Part shown: positions 14,761 to 22,676 of the stretch, one piece after another
How positions within the stretch are numbered: position 1 is the stretch's first letter
How the letters are laid out: each line of letters begins with the position of its first letter
DNA from: an uncultured Bacilli bacterium
GTDB lineage: Bacteria; Bacillota_I; Bacilli_A; RF39; UBA660
NCBI GenBank assembly: GCA_934141575.1
Contig: CAKPCJ010000016.1
Span: 1 to 22,925 of the forward strand
Direction: 5' to 3'
DNA length: 22,925 nt
Program-made: the position numbers and the translations under genes
The notes under the pieces: model-generated
The model's database searches: none
What the model was told of the DNA's origin: nothing
Seen by the model: the letters and a program-made list of their open reading frames with translations, nothing else

Positions 14761-14846
14761 TAGAATATTATTATTACTAATAGTATGAATAATACTAGTA
14801 AAAAGCTAAATCCACATCCTGTTTTCCCTTGATTTCCACAACACAT
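14760..14846 (-). CDS. YjcZ-like 28-residue membrane microprotein
   Basis: The minus strand holds a 28-codon frame: ATG at 14846, a ribosome site GAGGTG about 7 nt before it, and TAA at 14760. The product is a short Cys/Gly-rich head (MCCGNQGKTGCG) followed by one hydrophobic helix (FSFLLVLFILLVIIIF). This resembles the YjcZ family of sporulation-linked tiny membrane proteins, whose core is GFALIVVLFILLIIVG-like. A TATAAT on the minus strand (14870-14875) may drive it, but the -35 is weak. It lies between two 3' ends and outside neighbouring operons. It could be a chance frame, but the ribosome site and family-like core argue for a gene. Confidence 0.65.
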   Translation of the reverse strand: MCCGNQGKTGCGFSFLLVLFILLVIIIF

Positions 14847-14908
14847 AATAAACACCTCACATTCGCTTTATTATATGTTTGAAAATTAATTTGGTATATA
14901 GTAATATC

Positions 14909-15571
14909 CTATAAATTAAATATATTATATGGATATCTGTTTGGTAAATTTAATTTAAAAGTCATTTGCTCTTTTTTTGTAGGATGTATGAATGATAATT
15001 CATATGCAAATAATGCAATGTTTATTTTTCCTTCATTTTTTCCATATTTGCTATCTCCAACTATCGGATATCCTCTGCTAGATGTTTGTACTCTTATTTG
15101 ATGAGATCTTCCTGTTTTTAAATTTATTTTTAACATACTTAAGTTATTTTTTTCATCAATTACTTTGTAATCTAGTATTGCTTCTTTTCCCTTTTCTTTT
15201 GTGGTAGTAGTTGTTATGTTCGTTTTTTCGTTTTTGATTAGATAATCTTTCCATGTTCCTTGTTTTTGTTTAAGTGCCCCATCTACTATTGCAATATATG
15301 TTTTTTTGAATTCGTTTTTTCTTATTTGGTCACTTAATCTTGATGCTGCTTTTGATGTTTTAGCAAACACCATTATTCCACCTACTGGTCTATCTAATCT
15401 ATGCACTAATCCTAGATATACATTGCCTTTTTTATCATATTTTTCTTTTAAATAATCTTTAATGATTGTTAACATATCTATGTCATTGGTGTTATCTTTT
15501 TGACTTGGTATATTTGCTGGTTTTTCAACTACAATTATATGATTATCTTCATATATTACGTTTAATTTCAT
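14909..15571 (-). CDS. RluA-family pseudouridine synthase
   Basis: A 220-residue RNA-modifying enzyme that converts uridine to pseudouridine in rRNA or tRNA. The hallmark motif HRLDRPVGGIMVFAKT carries the catalytic D60; motif I is IYEDNHIIVVEKPA near the N-terminus, and LKTGRSHQIRVQ is the third conserved block. There is no N-terminal S4 domain, unlike RluD, so it is a short RluA/TruC/YlyB-like member; the exact target cannot be read from sequence. GGTGG lies upstream of the ATG. Its start overlaps the stop of the methyltransferase gene by 4 nt (ATGA), so both RNA-modifying enzymes are probably made together. Confidence 0.92.
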   Translation of the reverse strand: MKLNVIYEDNHIIVVEKPANIPSQKDNTNDIDMLTIIKDYLKEKYDKKGNVYLGLVHRLDRPVGGIMVFAKTSKAASRLSDQIRKNEFKKTYIAIVDGALKQKQGTWKDYLIKNEKTNITTTTTKEKGKEAILDYKVIDEKNNLSMLKINLKTGRSHQIRVQTSSRGYPIVGDSKYGKNEGKINIALFAYELSFIHPTKKEQMTFKLNLPNRYPYNIFNL

Positions 15572-16425
15572 TTATACCACCTGCCATATATACCACATGG
15601 CAATATCATGTTTTGATTTTGAATTGGTAATCCAAGTTCATTTGTTTCAATATTTCCATTATAAGTCTTTTTTATTGTTTTGTTTAAGAGATTGTTTAGT
15701 ATTAGTGGAGTTATTCCACTACTGTAGCAATTTACTATGACAAATAATGGGTCTTCTGATAATAATTGCATTGTTTTTTCTATAAGTTCGTATAGATTAT
15801 CTTCTAAGCGCCATAATTCTTTATTAGGACCTCTTCCATAACTTGGGGGGTCCATTATAATAGCGTCATATTTATTTCCACGTCTAATTTCTCTTTCAAC
15901 AAATTTTATTACATCGTCTGTGATGAATCTTATTCTATTATCAACTTCATTTAGTTTTGCGTTTTCTTTGGACCATTCATTCATTCCTTTTGCGGCGTCT
16001 ACTTGTGTTACAGATGCTCCATTTTTTGCTGCTACTACTGAGGCTGCTCCAGTGTATGAAAATAAATTTAGTACTTTTTTATCTTTTGTGTTTTTTAGTT
16101 TTTCTTCTATGAAATTCCAGTTGTATGCTTGTTCTGGAAATAAACCTATGTGTTTAAATGGAGTTAGAGAAATTCTGAATGTATAGTCTTTATATTTTAT
16201 ATTCCAAAATTCGTTTATTTTTTTCTTGTATTCCCAATAACCACCACCACTGTTGCTTCTATGATAATGTGCATCTACCTTATTCCAAGTGTTTTCTTCT
16301 TCTTTTTTCCATATACACCATGGATCTGGTCTTCTAACAGTTATATTTCCAATTTTTTCCAATTTTTCTCCGTCACCAGTATCTATACATGTATATTCTT
16401 TCCAGTCTTCAACGTACTTAACCAT
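15568..16425 (-). CDS. Class I SAM-dependent RNA methyltransferase-like protein
   Basis: A 285-residue protein with a Rossmann methyltransferase core: SAM-binding motif I KVLNLFSYTGAASVVAA (117-133), an acidic residue after the second strand (QVDAAKGMNEWSKENA) and the DPPSYG motif (192-197) followed by GPNKELW. The core resembles the catalytic half of RlmI/RlmK-type 23S rRNA methyltransferases, but the N-terminal PUA domain is missing. No cysteine follows DPP, so a 5-methylcytosine mechanism of the classical type is unlikely. Overlap with the pseudouridine synthase gene supports an RNA target. It ends in TGA, evidence for the standard code. The ATG at 16425 has AGAGGT upstream. Confidence 0.82.
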   Translation of the reverse strand: MVKYVEDWKEYTCIDTGDGEKLEKIGNITVRRPDPWCIWKKEEENTWNKVDAHYHRSNSGGGYWEYKKKINEFWNIKYKDYTFRISLTPFKHIGLFPEQAYNWNFIEEKLKNTKDKKVLNLFSYTGAASVVAAKNGASVTQVDAAKGMNEWSKENAKLNEVDNRIRFITDDVIKFVEREIRRGNKYDAIIMDPPSYGRGPNKELWRLEDNLYELIEKTMQLLSEDPLFVIVNCYSSGITPLILNNLLNKTIKKTYNGNIETNELGLPIQNQNMILPCGIYGRWYK

Positions 16426-16524
16426 ATTTATTACCTCTTTCTTTTTATATTATAACTTATATTTTGATAATTTTATATACTTCTTTTTTTATATTTGATA
16501 TAATATACTTATATTGAAAGGAAG
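16426..16524. promoter_or_regulatory. Divergent promoter region
   Basis: For the plus strand, TGATATAAT (16496-16504) is a good extended -10 box without a clear -35. For the minus strand, ATTATA at 16448-16453 reads TATAAT, again with a weak -35. The whole stretch is nearly pure AT. Confidence 0.55.
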
Positions 16525-17799
16525 TTGAAGCTTTACTATATGGCCCCGACGTATATATGTATTTTAGTTGTTTTAGTTTTATTATCTGGAATGTTTTCTA
16601 TGCTTGAAACTGCGTTTTCTAGTATGAATATGATTAAAATAAAAAGAAAGGCAAAACGAGGTAATAAGAAGGCTATTGCCGTTTATCATTTGTCTGGTGA
16701 TTTTTCTTTTGTAATAACAACTTTATTGATTTTTAATAATATAGTTAATATTGCAGCATCTTCACTAGCAACTTTTTTGTTTAGTAGTTTATTTGGCGTA
16801 AGCGGTGTATTTTATTCAACGGTTGTTATGACTGTAGTTATATTGATATTTGGTGAAATAACTCCTAAGATAATAGCAAAATCTCATCCAGAGTCTATTG
16901 TTCTTAGTATGATTTATGTTTTGAAAGTGCTAATTTTTATAACTTATCCAATAGGTTTTGTTGTTAGTAAAATTGAGAGTTTTTTCAGAGAAAGAGGTCA
17001 TCATAAAAAAGATGTAACTGCTACTCAATCTGAACTTTTGGAAATTGTTCAAACTATTGAATCAGAGGGAGTTATTAATCAAGATGAAAGGGAACTTATT
17101 GAAAGTGCTTTAGAATTTGATGATAAACAAATAAGACATATAATGGTTAGTATGGAGGATGTCGTTTATTTGGATGAAAATTCTGGTATTGATGATATTA
17201 AAAAAGCTTATGAAGAACATGGATATTCTAGAATACCAGTTTTGAATAGTAAACATGATGAAGTCATAGGTATTTTACATGAAAGCGATGCTTTTAGATG
17301 TTTACTCGAAGATAAAAATATAAATGTTAAGGAATTGGTTCGCGAACCTATACTGATTTCTGAGTGTAGAAGACTTCCTTTAGCGTTAACTAAACTTCAA
17401 AAGAGTAAGAGTCATATGGCTATTGTAGTTAATAATTTAAAAGAGTGTGAGTTGCTTGGTATTGTTACTTTAGAGGATATTCTTGAGGAAATAGTTGGCG
17501 AAATATATGATGAGCATGATGAAATTCCACTTGATATTGTAGAGATAGGTCATCACTTATTTGAAGTTAATCCTAAAGTTAATGTTAGAGATTTCTTTAA
17601 AGAATATTTAGATTTAGTACCACCTAAGATAGGTAAAAAGAATTTTAGAGATTGGTTGATATCACTTAATAACGGTAAAGAGCTTCAATTGAATCAAGAG
17701 TTTGTTTATGAAAATATTACTATGAAAATAGCTTCTATGAATAATGAAGAGGTTGAACAAATAGATGTTGAAATAGAAACTAAGGAGGAAGACATATAG
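16525..17799 (+). CDS. CNNM/CorC-family transporter or hemolysin-like protein (DUF21-CBS-CorC)
   Basis: A 424-residue membrane protein with the canonical order: a CNNM/DUF21 domain with about four helices (8-160; landmarks SGMFSMLETAFSSMN and FGEITPKIIAKSHPE), a CBS pair (about 203-325; SMEDVVYLDENS, GYSRIPVLN, LGIVTLEDILEEIVGEI) and the C-terminal CorC_HlyC domain (about 335-412). Members bind adenine nucleotides through CBS and act in Mg2+/Co2+ export or resistance. The start is uncertain: TTG 16525 sits very close to AAAGGAAG, while ATG 16540 lies about 15 nt from it; either gives an intact domain. A terminator overlaps the stop. Confidence 0.9.
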   Translation: MKLYYMAPTYICILVVLVLLSGMFSMLETAFSSMNMIKIKRKAKRGNKKAIAVYHLSGDFSFVITTLLIFNNIVNIAASSLATFLFSSLFGVSGVFYSTVVMTVVILIFGEITPKIIAKSHPESIVLSMIYVLKVLIFITYPIGFVVSKIESFFRERGHHKKDVTATQSELLEIVQTIESEGVINQDERELIESALEFDDKQIRHIMVSMEDVVYLDENSGIDDIKKAYEEHGYSRIPVLNSKHDEVIGILHESDAFRCLLEDKNINVKELVREPILISECRRLPLALTKLQKSKSHMAIVVNNLKECELLGIVTLEDILEEIVGEIYDEHDEIPLDIVEIGHHLFEVNPKVNVRDFFKEYLDLVPPKIGKKNFRDWLISLNNGKELQLNQEFVYENITMKIASMNNEEVEQIDVEIETKEEDI

Positions 17800-17812
17800 T
17801 CTTCTTTTTTTT
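17788..17812 (+). terminator. Intrinsic terminator overlapping the CorC-family stop
   Basis: GAAGAC (17788-17793), loop ATATA, GTCTTC (17799-17804), then eight T. The stop codon lies in the loop. Confidence 0.9.
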
Positions 17813-17821
17813 AGTTATACA

Positions 17822-17827
17822 TATAAT
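17822..17827 (+). promoter_or_regulatory. -10 box of the rhodanese gene
   Basis: TATAAT about 17 nt before the TTG start, with AGGTGA (17833-17838) in between. No good -35 box is seen. The leader would be only about 10 nt. Confidence 0.55.
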
Positions 17828-17843
17828 GTAATAGGTGATGTAT

Positions 17844-18134
17844 TTGAGTATTTCTATGAATGATTTTATTGATTTAATTGATAAGGTTAATATTATAGAT
17901 ATTAGGAGTCATGAAATGTATATGGATGGACATATTCATAACTCTGTTAATATAAATCCTTATGATTTGGCAAATAATCCATATAATTATTTGGATATGT
18001 ATAGAAAATATTATATTTATTGTGAAAATGGTGAAGGTAGTTTAAAATTGTGTAATATTTTAGCTAAAAAGGGATATGATGTTGTAAATATTGAAGGCGG
18101 TTTTAAATCTTATATAAAATGGAATTTAAAATAA
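17844..18134 (+). CDS. Single-domain rhodanese-like protein
   Basis: The start is TTG 17844 with AGGTGA 5 nt upstream; in-frame GTG 17835 and ATG 17838 overlap that site. The 96-residue product is one rhodanese domain: VNIIDIRSHEMYMDGHIHNS near the N-terminus and the active-site loop YCENGEGS with C60, then GYDVVNIEGGFKSY. Such proteins carry sulfur as a cysteine persulfide and pass it to acceptors, typically in the cytoplasm. The catalytic cysteine is present, so it is probably active. Partners cannot be told from the neighbours, which are separate units. Confidence 0.88.
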   Translation: MSISMNDFIDLIDKVNIIDIRSHEMYMDGHIHNSVNINPYDLANNPYNYLDMYRKYYIYCENGEGSLKLCNILAKKGYDVVNIEGGFKSYIKWNLK

Positions 18135-18149
18135 TTTACATATAATAGT

Positions 18150-18184
18150 AAAGTATGACTAAAAAAAAGTTATACTTTTTTTAT
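18150..18184 (+). terminator. Intrinsic terminator after the rhodanese gene
   Basis: AAAGTATGAC (18150-18159) pairs with GTTATACTTT (18169-18178), one G-T wobble, A-rich loop, then a T-run. Confidence 0.88.
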
Positions 18185-18189
18185 TTTAT

Positions 18190-18212
18190 GATATCATAAT
18201 TTTGGTGATATC
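18190..18212 (+). promoter_or_regulatory. Dyad over the ribosome site of the next gene
   Basis: GATATCA (18190-18196) and TGATATC (18206-18212) are exact inverted repeats; the right arm includes part of the ribosome site GGTGAT. If transcription starts upstream, the stem could hide the site; if it starts near 18204, the dyad can act only as DNA. Confidence 0.45.
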
Positions 18213-18214
18213 TT

Positions 18215-19609
18215 ATGAATAATAATGTTACTAAGATTAAAGAAATACTTGAAAAGTTAAAATATGGTGGATATGGTGTGCTTGGTTCATTGGCAGTTCT
18301 TGGTGCTGGTGCCGTTAGTACAGTTTTAGGATTTGGTCCTGCACTTACTGCGCTTGCGCTTGCTCCAGCAGCTGTTGTTGCTACTCCACTTATTGCAAAA
18401 GCAGTAATGAGGGATTACACAAAAAATAGTATGTTTGGCGTTCATAGAGATAAAAAAGATAAATTTAAGTATGCAGTATTGGATGAGAATGGTAAAGCCA
18501 AAACTGATGAAAATGGTAATATAGTAACAGTTACTAAAAAAGTTTCTGCTGATAATATTTGTCAGAAAATAGCACTTTCTGAAACTTTAGATAATAAGTT
18601 TTTACTCTCTGATTCATCATATCAGTCAAGTAAAGATAGTATTGTTTCTGAACTTAAGGCAAGTTTAAAAAATCCTAGCTTAACTTTGGATCAAAGAACT
18701 GAAATGATTTCATCTGCTGAAAAGCAAATTCAAAGTATTAAAAAAACAGTTTCTAAGCTATCAACTAAGCAAGTTAGTGAATTTTATCAAGTTCAAATGA
18801 TGAATTTATTTATGCAGTTGCGTGATAAACAAGAAAATGGAGAAAAAATTCAGTATTCATTTAATAGTCATAATATAACAATAAGGGCTTTAAAGTCTAT
18901 GTGTAAGCCAAGTGACCCTTCTAAAGTTGTACCTGGTAAGAAATATCTTATAGATTCTTTTGAACAGTCTATTGGTAAATATAAAAATATGCGAGTAGAG
19001 AAGTTTTTGTTTGGTAATTCTAAAAAAGATAAGTCTTCTGAAACTTTGGATGATATTAGGAAAGAATATGGTGTTGCAATAGAAAAGGCTGAAGGAAAAA
19101 AGCAATCTGCACTAAAAAGTGATAAAAGAATAGGATATGTAGACTCTAAAACTGGGAAGATAACTTACAGAGATCCTAGAAAGAAAGATCAAACTGAGGT
19201 TTTTGATGTTGTATTTACTTTAACAGGTGAAAAATTAACTAAAGATGATATAAACTCGTTTGTTTCGGGTTTAACGCCAGGTTTATTTTATTATGATGAA
19301 AAAAGTAATTCAATAAAACTAAGTCGTGAAAAATCAACTGAAATAAAAAATGATTCTGTTAATACGATTATTAGTAGTAATGTTTCTATTAAAAATGATC
19401 TTCCTTCTAATATTACATTATCACATGATAATCATATTTCAGATTTAAGAACGAAGAGTATAGAAAAACAGGCATCAAAGTCTAAAGTAAGTACGTTAGA
19501 ACAACTTAAAGCTCTCAGAAAAATAGTTACATCAATTCCTTCTGTTGTTAATGCACAACATCTTCAAAATACTCAAGAACTTGAAACACAAAGTTCTAAA
19601 ACTTTGTAG
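18215..19609 (+). CDS. Unknown protein with two N-terminal membrane helices, 464 residues
   Basis: ATG 18215 follows GGTGAT at good distance. A short amphipathic start is followed by two Gly/Ala-rich hydrophobic segments (about 20-38 and 42-62), which may form a hairpin in the membrane. The remaining 400 residues are hydrophilic, Lys/Ser-rich and mostly helical in appearance. One segment, YAVLDENGKAKTDENGNIVT, has the D-E-N-G pattern seen in beta-turn repeats. The Ser/Lys/Gln-rich end looks disordered. No family is recognised. It has its own terminator. RmuC and HerA-like genes follow in separate units. Confidence 0.75.
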   Translation: MNNNVTKIKEILEKLKYGGYGVLGSLAVLGAGAVSTVLGFGPALTALALAPAAVVATPLIAKAVMRDYTKNSMFGVHRDKKDKFKYAVLDENGKAKTDENGNIVTVTKKVSADNICQKIALSETLDNKFLLSDSSYQSSKDSIVSELKASLKNPSLTLDQRTEMISSAEKQIQSIKKTVSKLSTKQVSEFYQVQMMNLFMQLRDKQENGEKIQYSFNSHNITIRALKSMCKPSDPSKVVPGKKYLIDSFEQSIGKYKNMRVEKFLFGNSKKDKSSETLDDIRKEYGVAIEKAEGKKQSALKSDKRIGYVDSKTGKITYRDPRKKDQTEVFDVVFTLTGEKLTKDDINSFVSGLTPGLFYYDEKSNSIKLSREKSTEIKNDSVNTIISSNVSIKNDLPSNITLSHDNHISDLRTKSIEKQASKSKVSTLEQLKALRKIVTSIPSVVNAQHLQNTQELETQSSKTL

Positions 19610-19612
19610 TAT

Positions 19613-19635
19613 GCACTTTTATAAGTGCTTTTTTT
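19613..19635 (+). terminator. Intrinsic terminator of the unknown 464-residue gene
   Basis: GCACTT, loop TTAT, AAGTGC (19623-19628), then seven T. Confidence 0.92.
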
Positions 19636-19636
19636 A

Positions 19637-19660
19637 TGCTAAAATTATCTTGGTGATAAT
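19637..19660 (+). promoter_or_regulatory. Extended -10 promoter and dyad before rmuC
   Basis: TGCTAAAAT (19637-19645) is an extended -10 box; transcription should begin near 19652, at the ribosome site GGTGAT. ATTATC (19644-19649) and GATAAT (19655-19660) are inverted repeats ending at the start codon. The left arm would lie upstream of the RNA start, so a DNA-level role is more likely than an RNA hairpin. Confidence 0.5.
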
Positions 19661-20728
19661 ATGGAATATTTAATTATTTTACTGTTAATTATACTTATAA
19701 TACTTGTTACTATTCTTTTGGTTAGGAAAAATGACAATAATGATACTACCGAAAGATTAGGCAGATTTGAGGTTAATATTGTTAAAGAAATTAATACTTT
19801 TAAAGATGATTTTAGTAAAAATTTAAATACTGATTTTGATAAATTAAACCAAAAAATTGAAGATAGATTATTGCTTATAGAAAATAAAGTAAACTCTAGA
19901 ATAGATGATAATTTCGAAAAAACTAATAAGACATTTACTTCAATTGTTGAGAGACTTTCTAAAATAGATGAAGCTCAAAAGAAAATAGATACGTTATCTG
20001 GTGATATTATATCTTTACAAAGTATTTTAACGGATAAAAAAAGTAGGGGAACATTTGGTGAAGTTAATTTGAGACATATAATGAGTAGTGTGTTTGGAGA
20101 AAAAAATGATTCAATATATAGAATGCAATATTCATTTGATAATGGATATATTGCTGATTGTGTTTTATTTGCACCAGAACCTCTTGGAGTTGTTGCGATA
20201 GATTCAAAATTTCCACTTGAAAATTATCAACTTATGGTAGATAAAAATCTTAATCAACTTGAAAGAGAAGTAGCTACTAAGAAATTTAAACTAGATTTTA
20301 AGAAACATATAGATGATATTTCAAATAAATATATAATACCTGGAGTTACTAGTGATCAAGCTATTATGTTTTTACCTGCAGAAGCTATTTTTGCAGAGGT
20401 TAATGCTTATCATACTGATTTAATTGAATATGCGTATAAAAAACGTGTTTGGTTAACTTCACCAACAACACTTATTAGTACATTAAGTGTTATAGAGATG
20501 ATTATTAAAAACATGGAACGTGATAAATACGCTGCTGTTATACATGATGAATTGCGAAAATTGGGTGTTGAATTTGATAGATATAAAGAAAGATGGGATA
20601 AGCTATCAAGAAGTATTGAAACAGTTAATAAAGATGTTGAAAATATTCATACTACTACTGAAAAAATAAGTAAAAGATTTAATTCGATTAATCAGGTCGA
20701 TGTTGATTTATTGGAAAGTGACAAATAA
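19661..20728 (+). CDS. rmuC: RmuC family protein
   Basis: A 355-residue protein with an N-terminal membrane helix (4-22), a long coiled coil (about 30-125) and the RmuC domain (about 125-330). Within it, GTFGEVNLRHI is the family opening, and the restriction-endonuclease-like core shows YIADCVLF (D166) and VAIDSKFPLENY (D181-S-K183), the expected metal-binding D and DxK pair. WLTSPTTLISTL is also typical. RmuC limits recombination at inverted repeats and is thought to be a nuclease on odd DNA structures. Helix and core are intact. It precedes the HerA-like gene in the same direction but has a terminator between. Confidence 0.93.
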   Translation: MEYLIILLLIILIILVTILLVRKNDNNDTTERLGRFEVNIVKEINTFKDDFSKNLNTDFDKLNQKIEDRLLLIENKVNSRIDDNFEKTNKTFTSIVERLSKIDEAQKKIDTLSGDIISLQSILTDKKSRGTFGEVNLRHIMSSVFGEKNDSIYRMQYSFDNGYIADCVLFAPEPLGVVAIDSKFPLENYQLMVDKNLNQLEREVATKKFKLDFKKHIDDISNKYIIPGVTSDQAIMFLPAEAIFAEVNAYHTDLIEYAYKKRVWLTSPTTLISTLSVIEMIIKNMERDKYAAVIHDELRKLGVEFDRYKERWDKLSRSIETVNKDVENIHTTTEKISKRFNSINQVDVDLLESDK

Positions 20729-20743
20729 GTTGCTTTTTTTTTT
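20716..20743 (+). terminator. Intrinsic terminator after rmuC
   Basis: AAGTGAC (20716-20722) pairs with GTTGCTT (20729-20735), two G-T wobbles, followed by a long T-run; it overlaps the stop. Confidence 0.75.
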
Positions 20744-20758
20744 AACTACCTATATAAT
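20730..20758 (+). promoter_or_regulatory. Promoter of the HerA-like gene, sharing bases with the terminator
   Basis: TTGCTT (20730-20735), a 17-nt spacer and TATAAT (20753-20758). The -35 box is the right arm of the rmuC terminator. Confidence 0.6.
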
Positions 20759-20786
20759 GTTATAGTAGAATATGAGGTGTGTTGTT

Positions 20787-22502
20787 GTGGCTGGTGAAAT
20801 AATTTATGTTGATGAATATATTGCAAAGATTAGAGTTTCTAAAGAAATCATTTTAGAAAATGATTTAATGAATTTGCATTTAGTTTTTATAGATCAAAAT
20901 AGGCGTATTTTAGGTGAAGTTACTCAAATAGATTTTAATGTTGTAACTATTAGTCTAATTGGTGAATTTGTTGGTAATAACTTTATTCTTGGAATTGAAA
21001 AAAAACCTAAATTTTCTTCTTCAATTAGAACTATTTCTAAAGAAGAAATGGATATATTGGTTTCTTCTAATGATGTTAGAGGTTTTAATTTTGGATTTTT
21101 GCCACAATATAATAATTACCCATATCGTGTTAATATAGATGAATTATTTGGACATCATATAGCTATTTTTGGTAATACCGGAAGTGGAAAATCATATGGA
21201 TTGGCTAGTATTTTTCAATCATTATTTTATGATAAAAGAAATCTTATGAATAATTCTAGATTAATTTTATTTGATGCTCATGGTGAATATAAAAAATCTT
21301 TCGGTAATTTAAGTATTTGTAAGGTATATGACGATGAAAGAAAACTATTTATTCCTTTGTGGCTGTTAGATGTTTATGATATAGCTATGTTGTTAGATGC
21401 TACTAAAATAGAACAAATCGTTTTATTAGAAAAAGTAATGAGATTAGTAAGAATATTTTCTAATAATAATAATGATGTTGTTGCCCTAAAAAATCATTTA
21501 ATTGCTAAAGCTATTCTTTCTGTTATGTATTCTTCTAAAACAAGTGCTAAGATACGAAATGAGGTTTTTGATATTCTTAATTTGTGTAGTACTAAAGATA
21601 TATCATTAAGTACTAGTATTAAAGGCATCGGTTATGAAAGAAGCATGAAAAAATGCTTTGAAATTACTAGAAATGGTACATTTGCTGAAGAAATTTTAGT
21701 AACTTCGTTTTTAGAAACATTTATTAATGATGATTTGGAAATGTATATGGATGATAGCCTTAAAAAATATGATCTTAAACTGTTAGAAGATGCGCTTTCA
21801 TTTACTATTATTTCTGAAAATATATTGATTAATGAGGGATTATCTGAAGATATATCTATACTTCAAGTTAAATTGCATTCTATTGCTACAGGAGAATTTA
21901 ATTATCTTTTTGATTGTACGGATTTTATTAATGAAAATCAATATGTTGATAATTTATATAAGAATGGTAATAGATATGCACAAATGGTTTTAATTAATAT
22001 GGGAAGATATGATGAAAAAATAGGTAAATTCATAGTTAAAATACTTTCAAAATTTATTTTTAATTATTCAAAAAATTTACCTGTTAGAGCTTCAATGCCT
22101 TTTCATATAGTTTTGGAGGAAGCTCATAAGTATATTTATGATGATTTTAATAGTAGCATTATGCAATATGATATTTTTTCTAAGATTGCTAAAGAGGGTA
22201 GGAAGTATGGTGTTATTTTGATTATTGTTACTCAAAGACCTACTGAACTTAATGATAATGTTATTTCGCAATGTTCTAATTTTATTTTGTTTAGAACCAA
22301 TCATCCTAATGATATAGAGTTCTTAAAGATGACAATTCCTAATGTGGATTCTAGTATTATTGATAAACAAAAGTGTATTCAACCTGGTAATTGTATTGGT
22401 TTTGGCAGAGCATTTAAATTACCAATGGTTATAAAACTTAGAATTCCAAATCCTACGCCATTAAGTGATAATGCAAATATATATACTATTTGGAAAGGAT
22501 AA
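20787..22502 (+). CDS. HerA-like DNA-translocating ATPase
   Basis: The start is GTG 20787 with GAGGTG at 20774-20779; an in-frame ATG at 20772 overlaps that site. The 571-residue product has an N-terminal beta-barrel (HAS-type, about 1-85), Walker A GNTGSGKS (129-136), the family motif LILFDAHGEY (159-168), Walker B HIVLEEAHKYI (E444-E445) and the sensor VTQRPTELNDNVISQCSN, then a C-terminal segment with FRTNHPNDIEF. HerA proteins are hexameric pumps related to FtsK and VirB4 that work with nucleases in end resection or defence. The usual partner NurA is not seen; RmuC is the nearest nuclease-like gene. Any link to the pilus-like locus 10 kb away is not supported. Confidence 0.88.
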   Translation: MAGEIIYVDEYIAKIRVSKEIILENDLMNLHLVFIDQNRRILGEVTQIDFNVVTISLIGEFVGNNFILGIEKKPKFSSSIRTISKEEMDILVSSNDVRGFNFGFLPQYNNYPYRVNIDELFGHHIAIFGNTGSGKSYGLASIFQSLFYDKRNLMNNSRLILFDAHGEYKKSFGNLSICKVYDDERKLFIPLWLLDVYDIAMLLDATKIEQIVLLEKVMRLVRIFSNNNNDVVALKNHLIAKAILSVMYSSKTSAKIRNEVFDILNLCSTKDISLSTSIKGIGYERSMKKCFEITRNGTFAEEILVTSFLETFINDDLEMYMDDSLKKYDLKLLEDALSFTIISENILINEGLSEDISILQVKLHSIATGEFNYLFDCTDFINENQYVDNLYKNGNRYAQMVLINMGRYDEKIGKFIVKILSKFIFNYSKNLPVRASMPFHIVLEEAHKYIYDDFNSSIMQYDIFSKIAKEGRKYGVILIIVTQRPTELNDNVISQCSNFILFRTNHPNDIEFLKMTIPNVDSSIIDKQKCIQPGNCIGFGRAFKLPMVIKLRIPNPTPLSDNANIYTIWKG

Positions 22503-22509
22503 AAATATA

Positions 22510-22538
22510 TTGACAAGTAGGTTATATTTCTGTATAAT
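22510..22538 (+). promoter_or_regulatory. Consensus promoter of the tRNA gene
   Basis: TTGACA (22510-22515), a 17-nt spacer and TATAAT (22533-22538), beginning 8 nt after the HerA-like stop. Confidence 0.88.
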
Positions 22539-22558
22539 TTATTTTGTCAATTGATTGT

Positions 22559-22633
22559 GCAGATGTAGTATAATGGTTATTATACCACCTTGCCAAGGTG
22601 GGGATGCCAGTTCGATTCTGGTCATTTGCTCCA
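22559..22633 (+). tRNA. tRNA-Gly(GCC)
   Basis: The acceptor arms GCAGATG and CATTTGC pair with one G-T wobble. The anticodon arm is CCACC-TTGCCAA-GGTGG with anticodon GCC, and the T arm contains TTCGATT. The CCA end is encoded (22631-22633). A consensus promoter precedes it and a strong terminator follows, so it is a single-gene unit. Confidence 0.93.
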
Positions 22634-22642
22634 TTTGAAATC

Positions 22643-22676
22643 AACTTACGATCTTATTTGTTCGTAAGTTTTTATT
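22643..22676 (+). terminator. Intrinsic terminator after the tRNA
   Basis: AACTTACGA (22643-22651) pairs with TCGTAAGTT (22662-22670), followed by T-rich sequence. Confidence 0.9.

Noticed and set aside
15568..15571. Mycoplasma-type code (TGA as Trp)
   Set aside because: The methyltransferase gene ends in TGA overlapping the next ATG, and conserved tryptophans are TGG.
10757..22502. A full type IV secretion or conjugation system (VirB2-like proteins plus the HerA-like ATPase as VirB4)
   Set aside because: The ATPase has HerA motifs and lies 9 kb away in its own unit; no VirB6, VirB8, VirD4 or relaxase is visible.
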